Shown here: positions 8,113 through 17,412 of the stretch, piece after piece | Numbering within the stretch: the first letter of the stretch is position 1 | Layout of the letters: each line of letters opens with the position of its first letter | NCBI RefSeq assembly: GCF_900996225.1 | Contig: NZ_CAAJGL010000067.1 | Location: 1-64,000, forward strand | DNA length: 64,000 bases | Direction: 5' to 3' | Origin: Paraburkholderia sp. BCC1884 | GTDB taxonomy: Bacteria > Pseudomonadota > Gammaproteobacteria > Burkholderiales > Burkholderiaceae | Position numbers and translations under genes: made by a program | Notes under the pieces: model-generated | Told to the model about the DNA's origin: nothing | Databases searched by the model: none | Seen by the model: only the letters and a program-made list of their open reading frames with translations

Positions 8113-9651
8113 TCAGCGGGCGACGGCGGGAAAACGCGCCATCGCCTCAAGGGTGTCGAGATCGATGTGATTGCGCATGTAGCGCTGACTCGCGTCTACG
8201 TGTGGCTGCCAGTCCCATGAGGCGACCACGCCTTGCGTAGTCGACGCAAAATGAAAATGTCGCCGCCGCTGGCTCTGCAGGATGTCGTTGTGCAACGTGT
8301 CGAGGTCCCAGCGCCGGGCGATCTCTTCGCGCAAGCTCGCAACCTGAGCCGCGTATTCGGGCCGGGAGGCGAGGTTCTCACGCTCGAGCGGGTCCGCGGC
8401 GACGTCGTAGAGCTGATCGGGATCGGCGGACGTGTGAATGAATTTGAGGCGTCCTCGGCGCAGCATCACGATCGGTGCGATAGCACCTTCCGCGAGGTAT
8501 TCGCCGATCGCTTCGTCGTGGCCGTCTGGCGTGCCGCGCAGGTGCGGCACGAGGCTCTGGCCATCGAGGGAATCAGGCCACGCCGTGGGCAACTCGTTGC
8601 GCGCGAGTTCGACCAGAGTCGGCAGCAAGTCGAGATGCGAGACCGAGGCTTGCACGCGATGCGCGTCGAATTGCTGCGGTGCATGCACGATGAGCGGCAC
8701 GCGGCAGCCGCCTTCGAAGAAGGTCATCTTGTACCAGAGGCCACGTTCGCCGAGCATTTCGCCATGATCGGACGTGACGACGATCACCGTGTCGTTCGCG
8801 AGCCCGGATTGTTCGAGTGCTTCGAGGATGGCGCCAAACTGATCGTCGACATAGGAGATTGCGCCGTAATAAGCGCGCCGTGCATGGCGAATCTGCTGAT
8901 CGGTCGGCGGCGTGCGGTCGGTCTCGCAGACGTGACGCAAGCGCTTCGAGTGTGGATCCGACTCTTCCAGCGAATCGCGGTGAGTGGGCATGTCGATGTC
9001 TTCATCGCGATACATGTCCCAGTACTTTTGTGGAATGGCATACGGATCGTGCGGATGCGTCAACGAAGCGACCATGCAGAACGGACGGGCATCTTTGTCG
9101 GCATGACGTTCGCGCGCGATATCGAAGAGCTTCTGACGCGTCGTGAAAGTCACTTCGTCGTCGAAGTCGAGTTGATTCGTTCGCACGCATGGGCCTGCGT
9201 CGATCACGGAGCTCATGTTGTGATACCACGTGGGGCGCGCTGCGGCATCGTCCCAATTCGGTGTCCAGCCGAAGTCGGCTGGATAGATGTCGGTGGTGAG
9301 TCGCTCTTCGAAACCATGCAACTGATCGGCGCCGCAAAAATGCATTTTTCCGGACAGGATGGTCCGATAACCTTCGGCCCGCAGATAGTGGGCAAACGTC
9401 AGCGTCTGCGACGGAAATTCTGCTGCATTGTCATAGGCGCCGATCGCCGAGGGCAGCTTGCCCGACAGAAAAGAGAAGCGCGACGGCGCGCACAGCGGGC
9501 TCGCGCAGTAAGCTGAATCGAATACGACGCCCTGTTTTGCCAGACGATCGAGATTGGGGGTCTTGGTCAGTTTATGTCCGTAAGCCGCGAGGGCGAATGG
9601 CGTCATCTGGTCGGCCATCAGAATGAGAATATTCTTTTTGGTTTCAAGCAT
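8113..9651 (-). CDS. betC: choline-sulfatase BetC
   Basis: A 512-residue type I sulfatase that hydrolyses choline-O-sulfate to choline and sulfate. The catalytic Cys54 is in the CAPSR sulfatase signature and would be converted to formylglycine. ILILMADQMTPFALAAYGHK is the metal-binding N-terminus, and TSDHGEMLGERGLWYK supplies further active-site residues. Length and motifs fit BetC. GAGG lies upstream of ATG 9651. The gene is followed by a ChoX-like binding protein and is divergent from the LysR regulator at 9773, the usual choline sulfate utilisation layout. No sulfatase-maturing enzyme is seen in this window. Confidence 0.93.
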   Translation of the reverse strand: MLETKKNILILMADQMTPFALAAYGHKLTKTPNLDRLAKQGVVFDSAYCASPLCAPSRFSFLSGKLPSAIGAYDNAAEFPSQTLTFAHYLRAEGYRTILSGKMHFCGADQLHGFEERLTTDIYPADFGWTPNWDDAAARPTWYHNMSSVIDAGPCVRTNQLDFDDEVTFTTRQKLFDIARERHADKDARPFCMVASLTHPHDPYAIPQKYWDMYRDEDIDMPTHRDSLEESDPHSKRLRHVCETDRTPPTDQQIRHARRAYYGAISYVDDQFGAILEALEQSGLANDTVIVVTSDHGEMLGERGLWYKMTFFEGGCRVPLIVHAPQQFDAHRVQASVSHLDLLPTLVELARNELPTAWPDSLDGQSLVPHLRGTPDGHDEAIGEYLAEGAIAPIVMLRRGRLKFIHTSADPDQLYDVAADPLERENLASRPEYAAQVASLREEIARRWDLDTLHNDILQSQRRRHFHFASTTQGVVASWDWQPHVDASQRYMRNHIDLDTLEAMARFPAVAR

Positions 9652-9772
9652 GGATACGCGCCTCGAATAGAATCGCAAGTGTCGGTGCAGAGTACTGCCG
9701 TGAGCACCACTATTGCCGTCCAATTCGCCGCTGTGAAGACGGCAATTCGTTATGTGTCTATAAGGGGGTGTT

Positions 9773-10687
9773 ATGTCGAGGCAGGATCGCTTGCCGCCGA
9801 TGCAGGCGTTGACGATGTTCGAATCCGCCGCGCGTCTGGCGAGCTTCACGGCTGCGGCACGCGAGCTGGGCTCGACACAGCCGGCGGTCAGTCAGCGCGT
9901 CGTGCAGCTCGAAGAAGCGCTCGGCGCGCCGCTCTTCGAACGCGGCCACCGTGGCGTCACGTTGACAGAAGATGGCGTGCGTCTCTTCGAAGCGGTGCGC
10001 AGCGCGCTCGACACCATTCGCGTCGCCACTGCCGGGATCCGCGCCCGGCGCACGCCGCAAACGCTTACCCTGTCCACCGACTTCGGCTTCGCCACTTATT
10101 GGCTGATGCCGCGTCTCTCGCAGTTCAAAGCGTTGATGCCCGATGTCGACGTCAAGATCATCACGTCGCAAAGCGTGTTCGATCCCACTCACGATCAGGC
10201 GGACATTGCGATTGCATTCGGCGATGAGCATGCGGACTGGACCGCACGCGGTGCGGTGAAACTCTTTCCCGAACAGGTCACGCCGGTCTGCAGCCCAGCC
10301 TTTCTCGCAGCTCACCCCGAGTTGCGCTCGCCCGCCGACCTGCGGAATCTGCCACTGCTGCATCTCGAACCCACCCAACCTGCACGCTGGCTGTCCTGGA
10401 CCGACTGGTTCGCGGCGCACGCTCTGGATGCGCCCGCTGCGCATCGCGGCATCACGTTCAACAGCTTCACGCTCGTCGCCCATGCGGCGATCATGGGCCA
10501 GGGCGTCGCGCTCGGCTGGGCGCCGCTGGTCGACGAACTGCTCGCAACCGGCCAGCTGGTCGAACTATTCGACACGCCGGTCGTCACCGAACGCGGCTAT
10601 CTGCTCGTCACGCAACGTGCAGCCACGCCGGCGGTCAGCGCTTTTCGCCAGTGGCTACTGGGCGAGTGCGGACTCGACGCCGAATGA
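9773..10687 (+). CDS. LysR regulator of choline sulfate utilisation
   Basis: A 304-residue LysR protein with the helix-turn-helix at about residues 10-65 (MFESAARLASFTAAARELG, then TQPAVSQRVVQLEEALGAPL) and a GcvA-like effector domain. It is divergent from betC with a 121-base gap, the arrangement typical of the choline-sulfate-utilisation regulator family. A strong GGGGG ribosome site precedes the ATG. It probably activates betC and the binding-protein gene in response to choline sulfate or choline; the effector is inferred from position, not seen. Confidence 0.85.
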   Translation: MSRQDRLPPMQALTMFESAARLASFTAAARELGSTQPAVSQRVVQLEEALGAPLFERGHRGVTLTEDGVRLFEAVRSALDTIRVATAGIRARRTPQTLTLSTDFGFATYWLMPRLSQFKALMPDVDVKIITSQSVFDPTHDQADIAIAFGDEHADWTARGAVKLFPEQVTPVCSPAFLAAHPELRSPADLRNLPLLHLEPTQPARWLSWTDWFAAHALDAPAAHRGITFNSFTLVAHAAIMGQGVALGWAPLVDELLATGQLVELFDTPVVTERGYLLVTQRAATPAVSAFRQWLLGECGLDAE

Positions 10688-10825
10688 GCCGCCATGCATG
10701 CACCTGACGCTCCCGTTCCAGCGCGACGGCGGTTAGCTTCTATCCGCGCCATGTCCTGATTTGCTCTACTGCGATGATGCATGCCGCGTCCCGCGGCGTC
10801 GCCCTATCGTTCAAGTGGAGAGCGC

Positions 10826-11701
10826 ATGTCCGCCGATTCCCGTCCTGATCAACTGGTTCTCACCGTCGCGTGTCCGAGCGCGGCAGGCCAGGTTGCCGCC
10901 GTGGTCGGCTTTCTCGACCGGCATCATTGCTATATCGACGAACTCACCGTATTCGACGACGATCTCAGCGAACGCTTCTTCGTACGCTGCGTCTTTCACG
11001 CTGTCGAGCGCGCCGAAAATCTGCATATCGCCGAGCTACGGCGCGAATTCGAACCGATCGCCGAGCGCTTCCGGATGACATGGGCGATGCACGACGTCAA
11101 CACTCGCCCTAAAGTTCTCATCATGGTCTCGAAGCTCGAACACTGTCTCGCCGACCTGCTGTTTCGCTGGCGCATGGGCGAACTGAAAATGGACATCGTC
11201 GGCATCGGCTCGAATCATCGCGATTTCGAAGGGCTGGCTCAGCAGCATGGCCTGCCCTTCCATCATCTGCCGATCACCGCGGACACGAAGCCGCAGCAGG
11301 AAGCGCGCTTGCTCGACCTGTTCGAAACGTCGGGCGCCGAGTTGATGATCCTCGCCCGTTACATGCAGATCCTTTCAGGCGAGACGAGTCGTGCTTTGGC
11401 GGCACGGGCGATCAACATACATCATTCGTTTCTGCCCGGCTTCAAGGGGGCGAAGCCCTATCACCAGGCGCATGCGCGCGGCGTGAAGTCGATTGGCGCC
11501 ACCGCCCACTTCGTCACCGACGACCTCGACGAAGGTCCGATCATCGAACAGGTGGTCGAGCGCGTGGACCATTCATACAGCCCGGACCGGCTCCTCGCAA
11601 CGGGGCGCGACGTCGAATGCATCACACTCGCGCGCGCGGTTAAAGCATTTATCGAACGACGCGTATTTATCAACGGCGATCGCACTGTCGTGCTGCAATA
11701 A
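10826..11701 (+). CDS. purU: formyltetrahydrofolate deformylase PurU
   Basis: A 291-residue enzyme that hydrolyses 10-formyl-THF to formate and THF. An ACT-like domain fills about residues 8-85, then the formyltransferase fold follows with the catalytic Asn/His/Asp set in INIHHSFLPGFKGAKPYHQA and FVTDDLDEGPIIEQ. GGAG sits five bases before ATG 10826; the frame is open for 15 more codons upstream without a ribosome site. Placed between the choline sulfate and betaine demethylation genes, it probably recycles folate and releases as formate the C1 units freed during betaine demethylation. A rho-independent terminator follows directly. Confidence 0.93.
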   Translation: MSADSRPDQLVLTVACPSAAGQVAAVVGFLDRHHCYIDELTVFDDDLSERFFVRCVFHAVERAENLHIAELRREFEPIAERFRMTWAMHDVNTRPKVLIMVSKLEHCLADLLFRWRMGELKMDIVGIGSNHRDFEGLAQQHGLPFHHLPITADTKPQQEARLLDLFETSGAELMILARYMQILSGETSRALAARAINIHHSFLPGFKGAKPYHQAHARGVKSIGATAHFVTDDLDEGPIIEQVVERVDHSYSPDRLLATGRDVECITLARAVKAFIERRVFINGDRTVVLQ

Positions 11702-11705
11702 AGAA

Positions 11706-11733
11706 AAACGCCGCTAAATAGCGGCGTTTCTTA
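11706..11733 (+). terminator. rho-independent terminator after purU
   Basis: A perfect 10-bp stem AAACGCCGCT / AGCGGCGTTT with a four-base AAAT loop starts a few bases after the purU stop. It carries A-runs on the left and T's on the right, so it may work in both directions between the convergent purU and binding-protein genes. Confidence 0.85.
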
Positions 11734-11786
11734 TGACGCGATGCCGCTTCGAGAAAGCGGCATCTTCGATTACCCGGGCAGCAGCC

Positions 11787-12644
11787 TTACTTCACCCAGC
11801 TGTCCACACGATCACCGTGAGCGCTGATCCATGCATCGGCTGCCGCAGTCGGCTTCTCGCCGTTTTGCGTAGCCAGCATCACGCTGTCGATCTCGCCCGG
11901 CTTCCATTGGAATTTCTTCAGGAACGCCACCACGGTCGGCGCCTTCTTTTCGAGCTCAGGATTCACCACGCTATCCACGTGCTCCGAGTCACCGAACACC
12001 TTCTTCGGGTCGTCCAGGAACTTGAGCTTGTACTTCGCGAACATCCAGTGCGGCTTCCAGCCGGTCACGATGATCGGCTTGCTGGCCGCTTCCGAACGCG
12101 CCAGTTCGGCGGTCATGGCGCTGCCCGAACTCGGCATCAATTGATAGTCGAGGCCATACGCCTTGATGGCTTCGCTGGTTTTCTGCATCACGCCCGCGCC
12201 TGCATCGATGCCGACGATACGCGAGCCGAACTCGGCCTTCTTCGCTTCGAGATCGCCCACGGTTTTCACGTCGGCGTTATCCGGCACGATCAGGCCGATC
12301 TTGGCGTCGTTGAAGTTCGGGCCGAGGTCGACCACCTTGTCCTTGAAGTTGTTCCAGTAGGCGCCGTGCGTCACCGGCAGCCACGCGGAAAGCGTCGCGT
12401 CGAGATCGCCGCGTGCCACGCCTTGCCACATCACCCCGGCTGCGACCGGCACGAGTTGCACCTGATAACCCAGGCGCTTCTCGATCACCTGCGCCGCCAC
12501 GTTCGACGTCGCGACGCTGTCGTCCCAACCTTCCACGTAGCCAATCTTGATGGTCGGCTTGGTATCGGCCGACACACTCACACTGCTCGCCGCCAGTGCC
12601 GCGCTCAGGGCGCTCAATACGAAAACCTTTTTGATCAGTCTCAT
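11787..12644 (-). CDS. glycine betaine-type ABC substrate-binding protein
   Basis: A 285-residue periplasmic OpuAC-family binding protein with a signal peptide ending near SVSADT (residue 27). The mature start TIKIGYVEGWDDSVATSN is typical of ProX/OpuAC proteins. Trp residues occur in EGWDDS, SAWLPV and TGWKPH, but the Tyr found in the ChoX-like proteins at 7119 and 45499 is replaced by Asn (VPDNAD), so the ligand is probably betaine or a related compound. It follows gbcB on the same strand after 149 bases, with its own GGGAG ribosome site. No permease is adjacent. Confidence 0.85.
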   Translation of the reverse strand: MRLIKKVFVLSALSAALAASSVSVSADTKPTIKIGYVEGWDDSVATSNVAAQVIEKRLGYQVQLVPVAAGVMWQGVARGDLDATLSAWLPVTHGAYWNNFKDKVVDLGPNFNDAKIGLIVPDNADVKTVGDLEAKKAEFGSRIVGIDAGAGVMQKTSEAIKAYGLDYQLMPSSGSAMTAELARSEAASKPIIVTGWKPHWMFAKYKLKFLDDPKKVFGDSEHVDSVVNPELEKKAPTVVAFLKKFQWKPGEIDSVMLATQNGEKPTAAADAWISAHGDRVDSWVK

Positions 12645-12793
12645 CGTCTTTCTCCCGTTCGCCGTCCAAACAACCCATTGAGCATTTAGAATCGCCAGCC
12701 AGAAATACCGGGTAGCGTTGTTTTACGACATCCAGTTGTCTGCAGGCGACTTAGCTCGCTGCGCTGGTTTTTTTCTTGTCTTACCTAAGGCCC

Positions 12794-14041
12794 CTACTTG
12801 TCGACGACGAGATCGCTGAGTGGCTTGCTGCAGCACAACAGCACCATGCCCTGATCGATTTCCCGCTGACGAATGCCGCCCGCATGCTTCATTGCGACCT
12901 CGCCGGACACCAGCTTGACCTTGCAGGTGCCACACATGCCCTGGGTGCACGATGCCGGCAAACGCACCCCGGCCTTCTTCGCCGCATCCAGCACATGCTG
13001 GCCGCTACCGCATTCGATCTCGCGATGACTTTTGGCGAAACTGACCTTGAACCGGGTTTCCGTTTCGACGGGTGCGGGAGCCGGCTCGAAACCCGGCGCC
13101 TCTTCACGCGCCTGCTCGAAATTTTCCGCCGCGATCGGTATGCTCGCGCCTCGCAAGGCATCCGCTACATGCGCGGTAGTCAACTGCGCCGCTACGTCGC
13201 TGACCGTCTCGAACGAGAAACTTTCTTCGTGGTAATGGCTGCGATCGAAGCCGCCCTCGTCCAGCAGATTACGTACTGCCTGCATGTACGGCGCCGGGCC
13301 GCATGTGAAGATTTCGCGCTCCAGGTAATCCGGCGCGATGAGCTTGAGCAGCGGCAAGGTCAGAAAACCGGTCACGCCGGGCCAGTTCGTGCGTGCACCA
13401 ACACGCTCGCAAACGAACGACGTGCGGAAATGTGCCTGATTGGCGGCAATCAGATCGAGCTCACGCGCGAAAATGATGTCGTCCGGCGTGCGCGCACTAT
13501 GCACGAAGACAATGTCGCTGTCTTCACCGAGTTCGTGATGCGCGCGGCTCATCGACATCAAGGGCGTAACGCCCGAGCCTGCCGAGAGAAAAAGAAATTT
13601 TCGCGCCGGATGCCGCGCGCAGGTGAACTCACCCGACGGACCCAGCACGCGCACATCGGAACCCACCCGCAGATTGTCGTGCAGCCAGTTCGAGACCTTG
13701 CCGCCCGGCACCCGCTTCACCGTAATCGAAATCGTGTGCGGCCGCGTCGGCGAAGAGGAAATCGTATAGCAACGATTCACCGACTCGCCGTCGATCTCCA
13801 GTTCGAGCGTGATGAACTGCCCCGGCTCGAACACGAAGGCCCGCTCGGAGGGCGCACGAAAGAAAAAGCTCTTGACGTCGTGCGTTTCCTGACGAACCTG
13901 GCAGCACACCAGCGTGTCGTCGGTATCGCTATCCCAACGCGCCGGCAACGCATCCCAGAAACGCGGCTGCGTGACACGGCTGGCAGCGTGGCTTTTAGCC
14001 AGCTCGGCGCTCGACTGAAACGTCGCCTGATCGCGCATCAT
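12794..14041 (-). CDS. gbcB: glycine betaine monooxygenase reductase subunit GbcB
   Basis: A 415-residue electron-transfer partner of GbcA. About residues 45-150 bind FAD (RCYTISSSPTR), about 160-280 bind NAD(P)H (SAGSGVTPLMSM), and the last 85 residues are a plant-type ferredoxin with Cys ligands in CTQGMCGTC and LLCCSKP. It passes electrons from NAD(P)H to the Rieske centre of GbcA, which removes one methyl of glycine betaine as formaldehyde to give dimethylglycine. GGGAG precedes ATG 14041; a second ATG follows directly. It is 33 bases after gbcA, clearly in the same operon. Confidence 0.92.
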   Translation of the reverse strand: MMRDQATFQSSAELAKSHAASRVTQPRFWDALPARWDSDTDDTLVCCQVRQETHDVKSFFFRAPSERAFVFEPGQFITLELEIDGESVNRCYTISSSPTRPHTISITVKRVPGGKVSNWLHDNLRVGSDVRVLGPSGEFTCARHPARKFLFLSAGSGVTPLMSMSRAHHELGEDSDIVFVHSARTPDDIIFARELDLIAANQAHFRTSFVCERVGARTNWPGVTGFLTLPLLKLIAPDYLEREIFTCGPAPYMQAVRNLLDEGGFDRSHYHEESFSFETVSDVAAQLTTAHVADALRGASIPIAAENFEQAREEAPGFEPAPAPVETETRFKVSFAKSHREIECGSGQHVLDAAKKAGVRLPASCTQGMCGTCKVKLVSGEVAMKHAGGIRQREIDQGMVLLCCSKPLSDLVVDK

Positions 14042-14074
14042 TGTTTTCTCCCGCTCCTGGTTGCGGTGTCGCGC

Positions 14075-15388
14075 TCAGCGCTTGAAAGACACGACTTTCT
14101 CGCCGTGTGAAGCCGGTGTCGGTTCGCCGGCGCCGTGGGACTGAGGTGCATCGCTGTAGTCGGCCATGCGCGCGATGTACCACTCGCAGAACTTTTCGAC
14201 GAGACCTTCGGTGAACGGCGAATACGGACCCGGCTCATAAGCGCTGCTGTTCGCGCCGCGTTGCGAATACTCGACAAGCGCACGATCCTGGTCGTTCGTC
14301 GCGCGCCAGACGGCGGTCAGGTTGTTGACGTCGTAGTCGATACCCTCGCGCGCGTCCTTGTGCACGAGCCACTTGGTGCGGACCAGCGTCTTGCCCGCCG
14401 ATAGCGGAATCACCGAGAAGCTGACGATATGGTCGCTCATGAAGTGATGCCACGAATTCGGCTGGGTCCAGAACGACAGACCGCCGAGATCCGCCTGCTC
14501 GAAACCGCCGAGCAGTTTTTTCGAGGCGACTTTCGCATCGAGCGTCTGCGATTCGCCGTCGCGATCGAGCGGCAGGCGCTGCGTGCGAAAACCCGTCACC
14601 AGATCGGCCAGCCGTTCGATTTCCGCCGACGGCAGCTTCATTGCTTCCCACTGCGCGGTACGGCGCGCCACGGTCTCTTCGAAAGCGGCCATGCCTTCTT
14701 CGTTGGCAGGCGTGCGTTGATAGCCAAAGCCGTATTCGTAGAGCGAAATCGTCAGTTCAGGATGGTTCGCGACGCAGTGATAGCACTCGCGATTGTTCTC
14801 CATCGTGAGCTTCCAGTTGCCGTCTTCGATGATATCGATCGACGCGGCGATCTTGCAGCTCGCCAGATCGTGCGGCAGCAGATACGGTTCCATTGCTGCA
14901 CGCATCACGGAGAAGTCGGCGGGCGGATTCTCAGCGAGGCAAATGAAAATCAGCCCGGCGAGGTTTTCGACGTGCACGGCCTTCAGGCTGTGCTTGCAAC
15001 GATCGAACTGGTCGCCCATGTGTTCGGCGAACATCAGATCGCCGTTCAGGTTATAGGTCCAGCTGTGATACGGGCAGACGATATTGCCGAGCGAGCCTTT
15101 GTCGGTATTGCACAAACGCGCGCCGCGATGACGGCAGACGTTATGAAACGCCCTCACCTGCATGTCGTCGTCGCGTACGATCAGGATCGAATCGTGGCCC
15201 AGTTCCACCGTGATGTAATCGCCCGGCTCCGGCACATCCGGCTCGACCGCAACCTGAATCCAGTGCTGCCGGAAGATCGCGTCCATGTCGAGCGCGAAAA
15301 TATCCTCGCTCGTATAGAACGGCGCTTCCAGCGTGTAATTCTTTTTGCGGCGTTCGATCATTGCGCGAACGTCTGCCGAAACTTTCAT
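14075..15388 (-). CDS. gbcA: glycine betaine monooxygenase oxygenase subunit GbcA
   Basis: A 437-residue Rieske non-haem iron oxygenase that demethylates glycine betaine to dimethylglycine. The Rieske cluster is bound by Cys85/His87 (CRHRGARLC) and Cys105/His108 (CPYHSW). The mononuclear iron motif is around residue 205-215 (NNRECYHCVANHPEL). Length and the tandem gbcB gene match the Pseudomonas GbcA system. It sits downstream of etfB by 74 bases in the long minus-strand run, so the whole betaine to sarcosine pathway may be one transcript, though an internal promoter in that gap cannot be excluded. Confidence 0.95.
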   Translation of the reverse strand: MKVSADVRAMIERRKKNYTLEAPFYTSEDIFALDMDAIFRQHWIQVAVEPDVPEPGDYITVELGHDSILIVRDDDMQVRAFHNVCRHRGARLCNTDKGSLGNIVCPYHSWTYNLNGDLMFAEHMGDQFDRCKHSLKAVHVENLAGLIFICLAENPPADFSVMRAAMEPYLLPHDLASCKIAASIDIIEDGNWKLTMENNRECYHCVANHPELTISLYEYGFGYQRTPANEEGMAAFEETVARRTAQWEAMKLPSAEIERLADLVTGFRTQRLPLDRDGESQTLDAKVASKKLLGGFEQADLGGLSFWTQPNSWHHFMSDHIVSFSVIPLSAGKTLVRTKWLVHKDAREGIDYDVNNLTAVWRATNDQDRALVEYSQRGANSSAYEPGPYSPFTEGLVEKFCEWYIARMADYSDAPQSHGAGEPTPASHGEKVVSFKR

Positions 15389-15462
15389 TGTTTGCTCCGT
15401 TGCATGTCACGTCTGGCGCCGCGCCAGGCCCTCCTGGTCGCGTGCTGGCCCGAGCCGGAAAA

Positions 15463-16239
15463 TCAGTAATCCACGAGTTGATGCTCGCGCAAATACGCGA
15501 GGATCACTTGTGCTTTTTCGACGGAACTCCCTTCAATTACGACGCTGCCGCCCCGGCTTTCGGTGGTGGTCGCCGAGAGCATGCGGGCGTGGCCGGAGCG
15601 CTTTTCGGCGGCGGCGAGACGCACCGGTTTGGCGGTGGCTGCACGCACGCTCCAGGCAAGCTCGTCGGAGTTCGCCGTGGCTTGTGTGGCGACCGGCCGG
15701 ATCGTGCCTTCGCGCAGACGCGCATAGGCATAACTGGGCGCGGCGTTCGCCATGGGATGCACGGCGATCAGCGCGGGCAGGCGCACTTCGACGCGCCGGC
15801 GCAAGCCCTTCGGCATGAACTGGCGGACCTGTGCGTAGCCATCGCTTATGCTCAGATCGACAGCGGCGCCGACCAACGGCAGTTCGAGCGCATTGGCGAC
15901 GCGATACGGCAGCATGCCGCTATCGAATGCGCCTTCGGCACGCGTGCCGGTCAACACGAGGTCATATCCACGCAGACGCGCGGCGAGCGGCGCGGTTGCG
16001 TCGGTCCGTGCGTCTGCGCCGGTGGAGATTTCGAGCACCTCGACGGTGCGCGCGCCGAGTGCAAGATATTCCTGCAGCGCGGGATTGGACGGATCGCCCG
16101 CGTGCAGCACGTCGAGCGTCGCCTTGTGCGTTTTGGCGAGCGACAGGGCCATCGTCAAAGCGGCGGCGTCGTTGCGGCTGTAGCGCACTGTGCCGCTCAC
16201 CGGGTGGCGGCCCACGGAAACGAGGACGGCGATCTTCAT
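15463..16239 (-). CDS. etfB: electron transfer flavoprotein beta subunit, dgc-associated
   Basis: A 258-residue EtfB. It has the family N-terminus MKIAVLVSVGRHPVSGTVRY, the AMP/FAD-contact region around GTRAEGAFDSGMLPYRVAN, and the LRRRVEVRLPALIAVHP block. It forms a heterodimer with EtfA. The start codon overlaps the etfA stop by four bases (ATGA), so the two are translationally coupled. With dgcAB it should take electrons from dimethylglycine demethylation towards the quinone pool. This pair is probably dedicated to the pathway and distinct from the housekeeping fatty-acid ETF. Confidence 0.9.
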   Translation of the reverse strand: MKIAVLVSVGRHPVSGTVRYSRNDAAALTMALSLAKTHKATLDVLHAGDPSNPALQEYLALGARTVEVLEISTGADARTDATAPLAARLRGYDLVLTGTRAEGAFDSGMLPYRVANALELPLVGAAVDLSISDGYAQVRQFMPKGLRRRVEVRLPALIAVHPMANAAPSYAYARLREGTIRPVATQATANSDELAWSVRAATAKPVRLAAAEKRSGHARMLSATTTESRGGSVVIEGSSVEKAQVILAYLREHQLVDY

Positions 16240-17408
16240 GCGAGCGCTCCTTCGGCCATTGCAGTCGTATTCAACAGGGCGACGCCCGTGCCGCGCGCAG
16301 TGCGTGCCGCCAGCGCTGCTTCGTTTAGCGCCGCGATGGTTTCCTGCGCGTCCGCGATCACGGTCAGATTCGCGCGTTTGGCAATGGGAGCGCTCGCATC
16401 GAGGTTCACCGCAATCACATGACGGCAATCCTTGATGCCCTGCAGATGCTGCACCGCGCCCGAAATGCCGAACGCGATATAGACACTCGCTTCCACGGTT
16501 TTGCCCGTCGCGCCGATCTGCTTGTCGCGGGTGAATTTGCCGTCGTCCACGGCGACCCGGCTTGCCCCGATTGCCGCGCCCAACGTGCCGGCGAGGCGTT
16601 CGAACGCGGGCACATCGTTCACGCCATTGCCGGCCGAAACGATGAAGTCCGCCTCTTCCAGCGCCAGCTGCGCCGCATCGATTTCCTCGATGCCGAGATC
16701 GCGGACCGTACCTCGGGTCGATGCCGGCTCGCCGTCGAAGCGCCACACCACCCGCTCGCCGGCACCGACGAACGGCAGCTTCGGTTCGACGGCATTGGGC
16801 GCGAGCAGCACCACGTCGGGCAGCGAACGCACCGCGAACGCCGTATTCGCATGGATATAAGCCGCGACGTGTACAGCGTCGATCTCGACGACATGGGTCG
16901 CGACGCTGGCATTCGCCACGGCGGCATAGCGACGGCCAAGGTCGCCATCGCCGGTCGCGTTATCGGGCAGGAAGACATGCGCCGGTGCATAGGCCGCGAC
17001 GCACGCGGCCAGCGCGTTCAATTCGTCGAGCGGCGCGAAACTGCGGCGATCGAACATGGGCAACTCGATCAGCTTGTCCGCGCCGAGTTCGGCGGCATCG
17101 CCGGTGAATTCGCCGAACACGAGCAGCACGACCTCGGTGGTGGCGTCGGCAATCAGTGCGGCGCCAGCCAGCGTCTGGCGCGCGTGATCGTCCAGAGCGC
17201 CACGGTCTGCGCGGGCGGCCACCAGCAACACGCGCTGCGGGGCGGCCGTAGTGCGGCGCGATCTGGCATGTTCACGATGCGCGGCGCTGCCCGAGGCGGC
17301 GAAGTCCATCGCCGCAGCCACGCCTGTCATGCCCAGCGTGATACGTCTAAGCCCTTCGGCCGTGATCGTGAAGGGTCGGCGCGGATCGATTCTTTTCAGC
17401 GTATTCAT
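16236..17408 (-). CDS. etfA: electron transfer flavoprotein alpha subunit, dgc-associated
   Basis: A 390-residue EtfA. The C-terminal half holds the FAD-binding domain (GKTVEASVYIAFGISGAVQH, then VIAVNLDASAPIAKRAN). The protein has an N-terminal extension of about 65 residues, partly basic (HREHARSRR), compared with standard EtfA of about 310 residues; such extensions are seen in ETFs linked to dgcAB. GGAG lies seven bases before ATG 17408, inside the end of dgcB, only four bases after that gene's stop. It overlaps etfB by four bases. Confidence 0.9.
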   Translation of the reverse strand: MNTLKRIDPRRPFTITAEGLRRITLGMTGVAAAMDFAASGSAAHREHARSRRTTAAPQRVLLVAARADRGALDDHARQTLAGAALIADATTEVVLLVFGEFTGDAAELGADKLIELPMFDRRSFAPLDELNALAACVAAYAPAHVFLPDNATGDGDLGRRYAAVANASVATHVVEIDAVHVAAYIHANTAFAVRSLPDVVLLAPNAVEPKLPFVGAGERVVWRFDGEPASTRGTVRDLGIEEIDAAQLALEEADFIVSAGNGVNDVPAFERLAGTLGAAIGASRVAVDDGKFTRDKQIGATGKTVEASVYIAFGISGAVQHLQGIKDCRHVIAVNLDASAPIAKRANLTVIADAQETIAALNEAALAARTARGTGVALLNTTAMAEGALA

Positions 17409-17412
17409 CGCG